A stretch of 64,000 nt of DNA from assembly GCA_030539115.1 (NCBI GenBank), contig JAUNSR010000008.1, positions 1 to 64,000 of the forward strand, in the 5' to 3' direction. Positions 1 through 8,343 of the stretch are shown one piece after another. Within the stretch, counting starts at the first letter, position 1. The number at the start of each line of letters is the position of its first letter. Under the pieces are notes generated by a model. That model was given only the letters and a program-made list of their open reading frames with translations. It was not told the origin of the DNA and searched no databases. Made by a program: the position numbers and the translations under genes. The DNA is from Bacteroidales bacterium. Its GTDB lineage: Bacteria; Bacteroidota; Bacteroidia; Bacteroidales; JAUNSR01.

Positions 1-63
1 TAACTTCCCATTGTTTTGTTTTTTTGGGAGTCAACTTTTTTCAGTATAAGACATATTCCCTAC

Positions 64-90
64 CGGACAAAAACGGTAACGATTTGTCCG
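64..90. repeat. short inverted repeat upstream of integrase remnant
   Basis: An 8-bp perfect inverted repeat (CGGACAAA at 64-71, TTTGTCCG at 83-90) encloses a 12-nt loop. It lies about 95 bp upstream of a tyrosine-recombinase start fragment, so it could belong to the upstream or attachment region of a lost element. That link is inference. Nothing else in bases 1-184 can be assigned. Confidence 0.35.
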
Positions 91-184
91 AAAATGACCG
101 CAGGAAGTCCGAATTTTTCCATCGTCTAAACATCTCACATTTAAAGTGTTATCATTAGTTTTGTAACTTAAAAAATGTGAGGTC

Positions 185-232
185 ATGAAGAGTACTTTTA
201 AAGTCCTTTTCTATTTAATAATACTTCGGTAA
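185..232 (+). pseudogene. 5' fragment of a Bacteroides-type tyrosine recombinase
   Basis: An ATG at 185 opens the peptide MKSTFKVLFYLIILR, then a TAA stop at 230-232. MKSTFKVLFYL is the usual first stretch of Bacteroidales site-specific integrases (arm-binding, SAM-like and catalytic domains, about 400 residues), whose next residues are normally charged and glycine-rich. Here the match ends after about 11 residues. No catalytic Arg/His/Tyr region follows, and a transposase remnant begins about 120 bp downstream. This is most simply the beheaded start of an integrase gene cut by IS insertion or deletion. The match is short, so confidence is moderate. Confidence 0.5.
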
Positions 233-350
233 AAACTAAAATAAGAGCTTGAAAAACAATGAGACATATTGAAAAATAGCCACAAAAATAATTAGTTAAG
301 CCGCTTATTATTAGTAAATTTAAAGATTACAACATTTTTAAATCACACTA

Positions 351-1205
351 TTGAAATCAAGCATCCTTAACCAATATATGGGTATCTGTAAAGATATTCT
401 TTCGAGAAGTAACGCAAAGTTAAACAAAAGATTCCCGGATTTCTTTCTTGAGACGCTTTTGCTGTACGTTGTAATTCCGAAAAGAATCAAATTTTTTCAA
501 CTTGGAAGATATTCCTCTTCTTCGGAACAACGATTCAGACAAAATTTCTCAAAGGAGTTTGACTGGGCTTCATTTAACCGTGAACTCTCTAAAGAGATCT
601 TAACTGGTAAGCGTAAAGCTGTAGCCATCGATCCCAGCTTTATTTCAAAAAGTGGGAAGGAGACACCTCATATTGGTCGGGGTTGGTCGGGTTGTCATGA
701 CAAGGCGATGCGTGGTCTTGAAATTTTAGGGGTAGCTTTGATTGATGCAGACAAAAAAGATTGTGTATCCTTATATGCCGTTCAGACTCCTAATTCGAAA
801 ACATTGGAAATGACGAAGTGAACTCTGGTGGATTGGTATCTTTTTGCTATCGAAAAACAGAAGGAGTTACTTTTAAAGTTGACTTCTTATGTGGTAGCGG
901 ATTCTTGGTTTGCAAAGTCAACTTTTTATCAAGGACTTAACAAGATGGGATTCCATCTTATTTCCAGATTCAGAGATGATGCACATTTGATGTATATTAC
1001 CACGGAATCCAGAACAGGCAGAAAAGGAAGACCAAAGAAATTTGACGGGAAAATTGATTTTTCAGATCTTGATCTTACAAGATTTGAAAAACTAAATTTC
1101 TCCAATGAAGACAACTTCTTTTCTGCAATCGTGCATTGTCTTATACTGAATATTATAAGGCTAAGAGCATTAAGTCTTAATCACAATCACTCAAAAAGAC
1201 AATAA
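351..1205 (+). pseudogene. broken IS4-like DDE transposase
   Basis: One reading frame runs from a TTG at 351 (first ATG at 378) and is interrupted by a TGA at 819-821. It resumes in the same frame, so a single nonsense codon separates the halves. The N-terminal half has the first catalytic Asp region (VAIDPSFISKSGKETPHIG). The second half has VVADSWFAKSTFYQGLNKMG with the second Asp, then ISRFRDDAHLMYI. After about 1130 the frame degenerates: the +1 frame reads YTEYYKAKSIKS. The C-terminal catalytic Glu region of a full transposase of about 400 residues is missing. No terminal inverted repeats could be defined by eye. The family assignment rests on these motifs only. Confidence 0.75.
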
Positions 1206-1243
1206 TCCGAGAAAGCTTTTTTTGATTGGCATAACATAGGAAT

Positions 1244-1278
1244 GGCATAGATTTCACAAACCTATGCCCTTTCTTTTC
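1244..1278 (+). terminator. terminator-like hairpin after transposase remnant
   Basis: GGCATAG (1244-1250) and CTATGCC (1262-1268) form a 7-bp perfect stem with an 11-nt loop. A pyrimidine tract (CTTTCTTTTC) follows on the + strand. It closes the mobile-element debris before the convergent SGNH hydrolase gene. Confidence 0.5.
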
Positions 1279-1361
1279 AAATATTATTTTATATATATTT
1301 TGCTATAATAGTTGCACGTTAGCAACCTGCAGTTTTCTTGTAAAATATAATTCTACATTTA

Positions 1362-2027
1362 TTACTTCACATTTTTCTTTATTGCATTAAGTATAATGCC
1401 CTCCATTATTTCATAGCCGGCAGCATTAGGATGCACGCCATCACCTGCAAGATTCTGAGGCAAGCCCTTTCTTTCATCAGCCATAGCAGAGAAATAGTCA
1501 ACATAGACTACATTTTTATTTTTTGAGGCATATTCCTTAAGCATTTCATTAAGTTTTGCAATTTGAGGAACTGCATCTATCTCTTTTCTCCAAGGATATT
1601 GATAAACGGGAAGCACAGAGCAAAGAAGCACTTTTATCTTGTTAGCTTTTGCCAATTCGCACATTGAAATGATGTTGCCCAAAACATGTTCCAAAGATAT
1701 ATCGCCATTGTTTTTAGCAATATCATTGGTGCCGCAAAGTATTGCTACAGCCTTAGGTTTTAAATCAATAACGTCAGGACGGAAACGAATAAGCATTTGA
1801 TATGAAGTTTGTCCGCTTATACCCCTTGCTGCAAAATTGTTTGACTTAAAAAAGTCAGGTCTTTGAGAGCCCCAGTTGTCTGTAATTGAATTACCCATAA
1901 AGGCAACTTTCACCGGCTTTGTAATTTCACTGTTACTTTTGGCATATCTGCCGTAATTGGGCCAGTCTTGTGCCGAAAGGTTTAATGATGCAAATAAGAC
2001 TGCCAAGATTAAGAAAATGTTTTTCAT
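1362..2027 (-). CDS. secreted SGNH/GDSL-family hydrolase
   Basis: This is a 221-residue exported esterase or lipase-like protein with an N-terminal signal peptide (MKNIFLILAVLFASLNLSAQ). All SGNH blocks are visible. FMGNSITDNWG carries the nucleophile Ser (block I). ARGISGQTS carries the block II Gly. CGTNDIAKN carries the block III Asn. GDGVHPNAAGYE carries the block V Asp and His. Family members de-acylate sugars or lipids, and in Bacteroidales often act as carbohydrate esterases; the substrate here is unknown. The ATG is preceded 34 nt upstream by a 29-bp element (2062-2090) shared with the amidase gene at 5445 and with a site at 29.6 kb, so the three are probably co-regulated. It is transcribed alone. 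Confidence 0.85.
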   Translation of the reverse strand: MKNIFLILAVLFASLNLSAQDWPNYGRYAKSNSEITKPVKVAFMGNSITDNWGSQRPDFFKSNNFAARGISGQTSYQMLIRFRPDVIDLKPKAVAILCGTNDIAKNNGDISLEHVLGNIISMCELAKANKIKVLLCSVLPVYQYPWRKEIDAVPQIAKLNEMLKEYASKNKNVVYVDYFSAMADERKGLPQNLAGDGVHPNAAGYEIMEGIILNAIKKNVK

Positions 2028-2061
2028 TTGTCTAATTTTTTAATTTTATATTTCTTAAATT

Positions 2062-2090
2062 AAGGTACAAATGCGCCATTTATATACCTT
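2062..2090 (-). promoter_or_regulatory. shared near-palindromic element, copy A
   Basis: On the minus strand this reads AAGGTATATAAATG, then GCG, then CATTTGTACCTT. The outer arms AAGGTA and TACCTT, and the inner arms AAATG and CATTT, are inverted repeats. Its last 25 bases match the copy at 29591-29618 with one difference, and the 29-bp copy at 5391-5419 with few differences. It ends 34 nt before the SGNH hydrolase ATG. It does not fit TAnnTTTG, so it looks like an operator or an alternative promoter. Confidence 0.6.
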
Positions 2091-2178
2091 ATGTTTGGTT
2101 TTTCATCTTTTGGTGAGTTATGGCAAATAGATATATTATTAATTTAAAAATTAGCATTAAATCAAAACTTCTATGCAT

Positions 2179-2204
2179 AAAAAAAGCCGGTATAAATACC
2201 GGCC
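2179..2204 (-). terminator. rho-independent terminator of tRNA-Glu
   Basis: On the minus strand GCCGGTAT and ATACCGGC pair across a short T-rich loop. A run of seven T follows immediately. It sits 7 nt past the 3' end of the tRNA, so it terminates that transcript. Confidence 0.85.
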
Positions 2205-2210
2205 ATTTAG

Positions 2211-2282
2211 TAGCGGAGTGGGGAATCGAACCCCGGTCTTAACAATGAGAATGTCACGTGCTAACCACTACACCACACCGCC
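2211..2282 (-). tRNA. tRNA-Glu (anticodon CUC)
   Basis: The cloverleaf is 72 nt with no encoded CCA. The D-stem is GTGT/GCAC and the anticodon stem is TGACA/TGTTA. The anticodon loop TTCTCAT gives CTC, which reads GAG (Glu). The T-loop is TTCGATT. Two helix flaws are visible: a U-U opposition at the sixth acceptor pair and a C-A opposition at the outer T-stem pair. The first acceptor pair is a G-U wobble. It has its own promoter-like box at 2297-2327 and a strong terminator, so it is probably transcribed. Whether it is fully functional is uncertain. Confidence 0.85.
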
Positions 2283-2296
2283 ATAGTTTTACACTG

Positions 2297-2327
2297 CAAA
2301 TGTGCATAAAAATTTTTATCCACACAA
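2297..2327 (-). promoter_or_regulatory. probable promoter of tRNA-Glu
   Basis: On the minus strand TTG (2325-2327) is followed by 20 nt and then CACATTTG (2297-2304), one base from the Bacteroides -7 consensus TAnnTTTG. It lies about 15 nt upstream of the tRNA 5' end. Confidence 0.5.
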
Positions 2328-2568
2328 TCTTTAAGTAAAAAAATATAGTAATTATTTAATTTTTCACCCTCAGAATCCTCATTTAACGAAGACATACCCT
2401 CATTTTAACAAGAAAAGATATTCAAATGGCAATAAATACAACAGCCACCTCTTTACAGAAGTGGCTTGATGTAAATCTTCTTCCCTATGCTGAATAGAGA
2501 AAAGATTGTGCCAAATTAAAACAATTATCAAAACTTATATTTAAAACATTTCACTTGAAATATGACAT

Positions 2569-5055
2569 TTAGAATCTATATACAGCCTGTGCTGCGAAAT
2601 TAAACGGATCGGTAGGATTGATATATCCACCTCTGTAATAAGAGCTGTAGCCAGTTGAGTTAAGGATATTATTAAAAAACAGATTTAGACCTACTCTATT
2701 AATAGTATAACCAACTTTAGCATTAACTGTAGTATATGCATCCATATTAAATGGTTTAACGCCGGGCTGAGTATTTGCGTGAGTGGCTTTAAGAGTATAG
2801 TCGGTAACAGGACGCTCTCCTGTGTAGAAAGCACCAAGTCCAATGGTCATACCATTTAGAATGGTGTTTTTAAAATGATAATTAACCCATCCATTTGCTG
2901 TATGAGTTGGAGTATTCATTGGAGCAGAGCCCTCCATGTATGCCGGAGAGTTATGATATGCCGCATTCAAATAGGCATAGCCTAAAATCACCTCCATATT
3001 TTCAAAAAGACGCCCGGTAAGTTCAGTTTCTATACCTTTTCTTGTAAGGTCGCCTGCTTTGCCATAATAACCGGTAGCATTCCAATCATCATCATAGATA
3101 GAATATGAAAGGTTGCTGTTATTAATATGAAACAGTGTCAAGTTAAATCTCAAACGGTTGTCAAACCAATCAGACTTGATACCGGTTTCAAATTGATTGG
3201 CAACAGAAGGTCCAACAGGGACCTCAACACCGTTGATAAGCTGCATGTTAGAAGCCGAGCGAAGGCTTGTTGAGGTTGTATAAGAGGCAAAAAGGTTAAG
3301 ATTTTTAATTGGAGAAATGATAACGCCAACCATTGGATTCCATGCATTACCATTAGTTTTTGTATCTCCGCTTTTACTGTTTCCAAAACTATAGCGTGCC
3401 CCCAAAGATGTTTTAATATATTTATTAAATGTAATCACATCCTGAACCATCAAGCCATAGCTATAATCAAAAGCTATTGTTGCCGGATTGACCTTGAGAG
3501 TATTATTAATAGCGGCAGGCAATGAGTTTGACACATCTGCCAGAACATTAATAGTATCGATAAGAACAGAAGAGCTTTGAGTGTTTGTATAAGTATGACG
3601 GAAATCTGCACCGACTTGAAAAGTATGCTTTATAGGTCCTGTATAAACATCTCTGCCAACCAAGTCCATCTGAACAGTAGTATTGTTATCTTTTCGAGTT
3701 GCATAGTTCATATTTCTTGTCCGAATGTTGTATTCACCTTTTTTGGCTGCACTTTTAAGCACAGTATTGCTTGCTCCTTGATTGTCAGTATCTAAAAATG
3801 ACCCAAACACGCCTACATTAAATGAGAAATTATCATTAAGACGCTGAACAAAGCGCGAAGAGAAAGTCATATTGTCGGTATAAACTCTATCGGAAGCAAA
3901 TCCAAGAAATTTATCATTCGGCAAATCATAAAGAGCATTGATTGAATCGGCTGCCAAGTTTACCGTTCCACGATCTGGAGTCCTCTTGTCATGAAGATAA
4001 TCCATTTCGAATGTCAAAGTTGAATTATCATTTGGACGCCACTCGAAAGATGGATTAATATATATTCTCTCCTTTTCAACATAGGCTCTAAAATTGTCAG
4101 ACTTTTCATAAGCTCCATTAACACGAAAAGCTGTCTTATTATTTTTGTCTAAAATATGCTGAATATCAAAAGTTGGTCTTACGGCATTCCAGCTTCCATA
4201 GCGAAGAGTAACCTCTCCTCCATTAATAAACTTAGGTGTCTTGGTTGCTACATTTACAACTCCACCACCACTGCCAAGATCGGAAGCAAGTCCTTGTGTA
4301 ATGGCTGCCGAACCTTTAATCATCTGTATTGACTCAATGCCCTGCATATCTGTAAGGAAGCCCTGACCTCTAAAATCGGAATTAACTCTGACACCGTTTT
4401 TAAGAGTTGGAATACCCCTATAACCTCTTGCAGAGAGAGACTCGCTTGCTCCTCCATAAGTTGCGAATGTTGAAACTCCGACAACGTTTTTTGCAGCATC
4501 GGCAAGACTTAATGTTCCCTGATGCTCGATAAGCTTATTTGAGATAACAGAGATGCTCTGAATTTGCTCATTAGGGCGAAGAGGCAGACGGGAAATATAA
4601 TCAAGCTTCTCTTGCTTTAGATGTCTGTTGCCGAAAACCTCAACCTCATCCAACAAATTTTCATCGCCGTCAAGAGATATGTTAACATCGAGAGGATTTA
4701 CATATCTTAATGTTTGTTTTTTGTAACCAAGATAGGAAGCAGAAATACGCTTTTTGTGAGAAGGAACTTTTTCCAAAACAAATTCGCCCCTATCATTAGT
4801 TATAGTACCAATATTAGTACCCTCAACAAAAACAGAAGCAGCAATTAATGGCTCACCATTAACATCTTTAACTGTTCCCATTATTGTAATTTTTTCTGAA
4901 GAGTTATTATTCTCCTCTTCTATATCATTTTTTATATTAGAGTTGGTATTGTCGATATTATTTGTAATAGTCTTTCCTTTGTTTACAGATTCAATATCTC
5001 CTGCGAATGATATTGTACTTAATAGTAAAAGGCTTGATAATGTAATTTTTCTCAT
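2569..5055 (-). CDS. TonB-dependent siderophore-type receptor
   Basis: This is an 828-residue outer-membrane receptor. The start is placed at the ATG giving MRKITLSSLLLLSTISFA, a clean signal peptide; an ATG 13 codons upstream would bury it. A CarboxypepD_reg-like domain (about residues 55-130, VKDVNGEPLIAASVFVEGT) precedes a plug domain. A TonB-box-like DEVEVFG lies near residue 140, and plug motifs include ARGYRGIPTLKNG and IKGSAAITQG. The 22-strand barrel ends in aromatic FNFAAQAVYRF, as the BAM signal requires. The plug and barrel resemble FhuA/FpvA-type ferric-siderophore receptors more than SusC. It is monocistronic with no SusD partner, which supports metal-chelate uptake. The ligand is unknown. 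Confidence 0.85.
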   Translation of the reverse strand: MRKITLSSLLLLSTISFAGDIESVNKGKTITNNIDNTNSNIKNDIEEENNNSSEKITIMGTVKDVNGEPLIAASVFVEGTNIGTITNDRGEFVLEKVPSHKKRISASYLGYKKQTLRYVNPLDVNISLDGDENLLDEVEVFGNRHLKQEKLDYISRLPLRPNEQIQSISVISNKLIEHQGTLSLADAAKNVVGVSTFATYGGASESLSARGYRGIPTLKNGVRVNSDFRGQGFLTDMQGIESIQMIKGSAAITQGLASDLGSGGGVVNVATKTPKFINGGEVTLRYGSWNAVRPTFDIQHILDKNNKTAFRVNGAYEKSDNFRAYVEKERIYINPSFEWRPNDNSTLTFEMDYLHDKRTPDRGTVNLAADSINALYDLPNDKFLGFASDRVYTDNMTFSSRFVQRLNDNFSFNVGVFGSFLDTDNQGASNTVLKSAAKKGEYNIRTRNMNYATRKDNNTTVQMDLVGRDVYTGPIKHTFQVGADFRHTYTNTQSSSVLIDTINVLADVSNSLPAAINNTLKVNPATIAFDYSYGLMVQDVITFNKYIKTSLGARYSFGNSKSGDTKTNGNAWNPMVGVIISPIKNLNLFASYTTSTSLRSASNMQLINGVEVPVGPSVANQFETGIKSDWFDNRLRFNLTLFHINNSNLSYSIYDDDWNATGYYGKAGDLTRKGIETELTGRLFENMEVILGYAYLNAAYHNSPAYMEGSAPMNTPTHTANGWVNYHFKNTILNGMTIGLGAFYTGERPVTDYTLKATHANTQPGVKPFNMDAYTTVNAKVGYTINRVGLNLFFNNILNSTGYSSYYRGGYINPTDPFNFAAQAVYRF

Positions 5056-5390
5056 AAATAATAATTCTTGTATTTTTTCTGATACAAAAGTCATAATTTA
5101 AAGAGGTCTCATCAATACCAATAAATTGGTAAAACAATAGTTCAAAAGTTGTTTTCTCACCTATTGTTGGTATCGATAAATGAGAAAAGGGGAATACGAG
5201 TATAAATGGCTTTAAATTACTCATATTTCAGTCAATTGGAGCTGAGAGCATTTTTTAATATATATTTTCAAAATAATTAAGTTAACTTTGACATTGCCTC
5301 GATTAGTTTAATTATTATTCATTTATCGTAGAGTATTGTGATTATAGGATTAACATAACTCATCCAAATGGAATAAGAGACAACCAACAA

Positions 5391-5419
5391 AAGGTGTATA
5401 AATTGAGCATTTGTACCTT
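5391..5419 (+). promoter_or_regulatory. shared near-palindromic element, copy C
   Basis: It reads AAGGTGTATAAATTG, AG, CATTTGTACCTT. It matches copy A (2062-2090) at most positions, including both ends. It ends 25 nt before the amidase ATG at 5445. The rest of the 389-bp gap between the TonB receptor and the amidase is AT-rich. A loose inverted repeat (ATCAATACCAATA near 5110, TATTGTTGGTATCGAT near 5163) lies close to the receptor start; nothing else is recognised there. Confidence 0.6.
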
Positions 5420-5444
5420 GATATTAAAAATAAATAATATACAA

Positions 5445-6317
5445 ATGAGAAAAAGTTTTACTATATTATCATTACTTCTATTATTCAATCTTCTATTTAT
5501 TACATTACCTATTTTAGCATCAAACAGTATAAGAGCTACAACCGATGAAAATGTGGTTCAACAATCGTCAAACGCCAAAGGTTATGAAACTTTATTTGGC
5601 AAAAAGAATGCAAACTTCACTAAAAGTTCCACACAATTAAAGAATGCCGTTTTTTATTTGGTTTGCGGTCATGGCGGTCCTGATCCGGGTGCTATAGGCA
5701 ATTATAAAGGTCATCAACTTCATGAAGATGAGTATGCTTATGATATTATCCTTAGATTAGGGAGAGAATTGATGATGAATGGTGCTAAAGTACATTTTAT
5801 TATACAGGATCCTAAAGATGGTATAAGGGAGGATGAAGTGTTGAAAAACAGCAAAAACGAAACATGCATGGGTAAAGCCATTCCATTGGGTCAATTAGAT
5901 CGCTTAAAACAAAGATGTGAGGCTATAAATCAATTGTTCAGAAAGGAGAAAGCTCTCTACAAACGTGCTGTTTTTATTCATGTAGACAGCAGAGCCAAGG
6001 GCAAACAAACTGATGTGTTCTTTTATCATGCACTTAAAAGCGAGAAAGGCAAACAACTTGCGCTAAGCATTCAACGCACGTTTAATCAAAAATATGACAA
6101 GCATCAGCCAAACAGGGGGTTTGATGGGTCTGTAAGTTCAAGGAATTTATATGTATTACAAAATTCCACTCCCGTTGCAGTTTTTCTTGAATTGGGTAAT
6201 ATACAAAATTATAGAGATCAGCAACGCTTGGTTTTAAGCAACAATAGGCAGGCATTGGCTCGTTGGATTACAGAAGGAATTATCGCAGACTATAAAAAAC
6301 AGGTAAAAACCAAATAG
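5445..6317 (+). CDS. periplasmic N-acetylmuramoyl-L-alanine amidase (Amidase_3)
   Basis: This is a 290-residue zinc amidase that would cut the amide bond between MurNAc and the stem peptide. The start is the ATG at 5445, which gives MRKSFTILSLLLLFNLLF, a signal peptide; the upstream in-frame codon at 5394 is a GTG inside the regulatory element. The zinc and catalytic residues of Amidase_3 are visible: His in VCGHGGPDPGA, Glu in HEDEYAYDI, His in VFIHVDSRA and Glu in VFLELGNIQN. The usual SIHAN block is replaced by FIHVDS. There is no SPOR or LysM domain, so targeting is unknown. It is convergent with pepD across a strong hairpin. Confidence 0.85.
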   Translation: MRKSFTILSLLLLFNLLFITLPILASNSIRATTDENVVQQSSNAKGYETLFGKKNANFTKSSTQLKNAVFYLVCGHGGPDPGAIGNYKGHQLHEDEYAYDIILRLGRELMMNGAKVHFIIQDPKDGIREDEVLKNSKNETCMGKAIPLGQLDRLKQRCEAINQLFRKEKALYKRAVFIHVDSRAKGKQTDVFFYHALKSEKGKQLALSIQRTFNQKYDKHQPNRGFDGSVSSRNLYVLQNSTPVAVFLELGNIQNYRDQQRLVLSNNRQALARWITEGIIADYKKQVKTK

Positions 6318-6386
6318 CATATAATAAAAGGGGATACTTTTATTGGTCGTATTGTTTTTTTATTGATGTGTATGTTTTATAATATA

Positions 6387-6422
6387 AATGACCATTACCG
6401 CAAAAGAGCAGTAATGGTCATT
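6387..6422. terminator. hairpin between convergent genes
   Basis: A perfect 12-bp stem (AATGACCATTAC at 6387-6398, GTAATGGTCATT at 6411-6422) with a 12-nt loop lies between the amidase and pepD. It has no long T-run on either side. It is the only plausible terminator for both genes. Confidence 0.65.
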
Positions 6423-6501
6423 GTTATATTATTTAGAGACTGCAAAATTGCAAAAAGAAGAAATCATTTGGTTGCTTCCTTAAAATTTGACAACTTCAAG
6501 A

Positions 6502-7950
6502 CTAAGCGTTTTTAAGAATCTCCACAAGCAAATACCAGAATCTCTCAACAGCAGGAATATGAAGCTGTTCATCAGGAGAGTGCACTCCCCTCATTGTAGG
6601 TCCAACAGAAATCATATCCAAACCAGGATACTTCTTTAAAAACAAACCGCACTCCAAACCGGCATGAATGGCTTTAATGGCAGGAGTAATATTGTAAAGA
6701 TCTTCGTATGCTTTTACTGCAACTTTCATAATCTCTGAATTTAAATTTGGTTTCCATCCCGGATAACCGTCTCCATGAGAAACAGAAGCGCCTGCAAGTT
6801 TAAATACTGCTTCAACAGTATTTGCAATATCATATTTTTCAGATTCAACTGAACTTCTCTGACTTGTAGCTACAACAATTTGATTGTCTTGTTTCATCTT
6901 TACAGAAGCAAGATTAGTTGATGTCTCAACAAGATTTTCCATATCATGGCTCATTGCAATAACACCATGAGGAGCAGCATAAAGAGCAAGAATTAGATTT
7001 GTTGCTGTATTTGAATCAATGCATATTTCCGGTTTTTCAACAGATTCAAGAGTGATAGTAATGTTTGGCTCGATAGAGGAAAGTTCGTTTTCAATATCAG
7101 CAATAAACAAGTTTAAATCAACTCTTACAGATTCCTTTTCTTTAAATGGCACGCCAACCACAGCAGAAGCCTCACGAGGAATTGCATTTCTTAAATTACC
7201 TCCATCAATAGAAGATAATACAATGCCATATTTGTTCATGCAAGAGAAAAGAAAACGGGTAAGAATCTTGTTTGCATTTCCTCTTCTTTCATGAATGTCT
7301 CCACCGGAATGTCCGCCTCTAAGATTCTTTACATCTATTTTGAAATAGAAATAATCGGAAGGAGCACTCTGAGGGATGTAAGTAAAAGTAGATGTAGTGT
7401 CAATACCGCCTGCACAGCCGATATAAATCTCAGCATCATCTTCTGAGTCAAGATTAAGAAGAGTTTTTGAACTAAAGAAACCCTCTTTCATTGCAAAAGC
7501 ACCTGTAAGGCCGGTCTCTTCATCAACTGTAAAAAGAGCCTCAATAGGACCATGCTCAATATTATCGGAAGCAAGAATAGCAAGTTCGGCAGCAATACCG
7601 ATACCGTTATCGCCTCCCAATGTAGTTCCTTTGGCTTTTACCCATTCACCATCAATATAAGTCTGAATAGGATCGTTGTCGAAATCATGAACCGTATCGT
7701 TGTTTTTTTCACAAACCATATCCATATGAGACTGAAAAAGAATAGATTTACGATTCTCATATCCTTTGGTGGCAGGTTTCATGATTAAAATGTTTCCAAC
7801 CTCATCATCTTTATATTGCAAATTATGTTCTTCTGCAAAATTTATTAGAAAAGCCCTTATTTTGCCCTCTTTCTTTGAAGGACGCGGCACTTTGGTAATC
7901 CGGTCAAAATAATGCCAAATCAAACTGGGTGATAACTCATTTATTTCCAT
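6502..7950 (-). CDS. pepD: cytosolic aminoacyl-histidine dipeptidase (M20C)
   Basis: This 482-residue zinc metallopeptidase hydrolyses Xaa-His and other dipeptides to amino acids. The start is MEINELSP at 7950; the longer frame begins at a TTG. M20 metal ligands and catalytic residues are visible: H75 and D77 in SHMDMV, bridging D114 in LGGDNGIG, and E144-E145 in VDEETGLTG. Further ones lie in NLDSEDD and near the C-terminal HAGLECG. There is no signal peptide, so it acts in the cytoplasm. Together with the downstream peptide transporters (13.9-17.1 kb) it fits peptide catabolism. It stands alone on the minus strand. Confidence 0.92.
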   Translation of the reverse strand: MEINELSPSLIWHYFDRITKVPRPSKKEGKIRAFLINFAEEHNLQYKDDEVGNILIMKPATKGYENRKSILFQSHMDMVCEKNNDTVHDFDNDPIQTYIDGEWVKAKGTTLGGDNGIGIAAELAILASDNIEHGPIEALFTVDEETGLTGAFAMKEGFFSSKTLLNLDSEDDAEIYIGCAGGIDTTSTFTYIPQSAPSDYFYFKIDVKNLRGGHSGGDIHERRGNANKILTRFLFSCMNKYGIVLSSIDGGNLRNAIPREASAVVGVPFKEKESVRVDLNLFIADIENELSSIEPNITITLESVEKPEICIDSNTATNLILALYAAPHGVIAMSHDMENLVETSTNLASVKMKQDNQIVVATSQRSSVESEKYDIANTVEAVFKLAGASVSHGDGYPGWKPNLNSEIMKVAVKAYEDLYNITPAIKAIHAGLECGLFLKKYPGLDMISVGPTMRGVHSPDEQLHIPAVERFWYLLVEILKNA

Positions 7951-8076
7951 ATAAAATACTTTTAAATGTTGTTTATACCTATTATATATTAAAGGCAAAA
8001 ATGTCAAATAAAAATGATATTTTTGTCTTTAGAATGAAAATATCGTTTAAATCGTATCATTTACAATGATAAAATA

Positions 8077-8084
8077 TATATTTG
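8077..8084 (+). promoter_or_regulatory. -7 box upstream of small membrane protein
   Basis: TATATTTG is an exact TAnnTTTG match, 21 nt before the ATG at 8106. No convincing -33 TTG was found at the usual spacing. Confidence 0.5.
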
Positions 8085-8105
8085 CATTCACAAATATAGA
8101 GACAA

Positions 8106-8315
8106 ATGTTGGAAACAGTAATATTTACAGGAGTCATAGTGGCTCTATCATTTGCGCTTTTAGCAATTAAAATAATCTTTGTAAAGAATGGGAAGTTTCC
8201 AAACACCCATCTTTCAGGAAATCCAAGCCTTAGAAAGAAAGGTATAGGTTGCGCCAAACAAATGGACCGTGAGGCTCAATCTAATAAACATCTTTTTGAT
8301 CTAATAAATGATTAA
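8106..8315 (+). CDS. small single-pass membrane protein, function unknown
   Basis: This is a 69-residue protein. Residues 1-25 form one membrane helix (MLETVIFTGVIVALSFALLA), followed by a basic cytosolic part with KNGKFPNTHLSGNP, LRKKGIGCAKQMDREAQ and a single Cys near residue 49. I believe this KFPNTH plus KKGIGC arrangement recurs in small Bacteroidetes proteins, but that is from memory. A -7 box precedes it, and the OmpH-like gene starts 28 nt downstream, so the two are probably one operon. A role at the membrane near envelope biogenesis is inference only. Confidence 0.65.
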   Translation: MLETVIFTGVIVALSFALLAIKIIFVKNGKFPNTHLSGNPSLRKKGIGCAKQMDREAQSNKHLFDLIND

Positions 8316-8343
8316 ATGAGAAATAACATATCAATAAAAGAAA

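Noticed and set aside
5109..5178. Loose inverted repeat upstream of the TonB receptor
   Set aside because: ATCAATACCAATA and TATTGTTGGTATCGAT pair imperfectly over a 40-nt gap. That is too weak to call an operator without conservation data.
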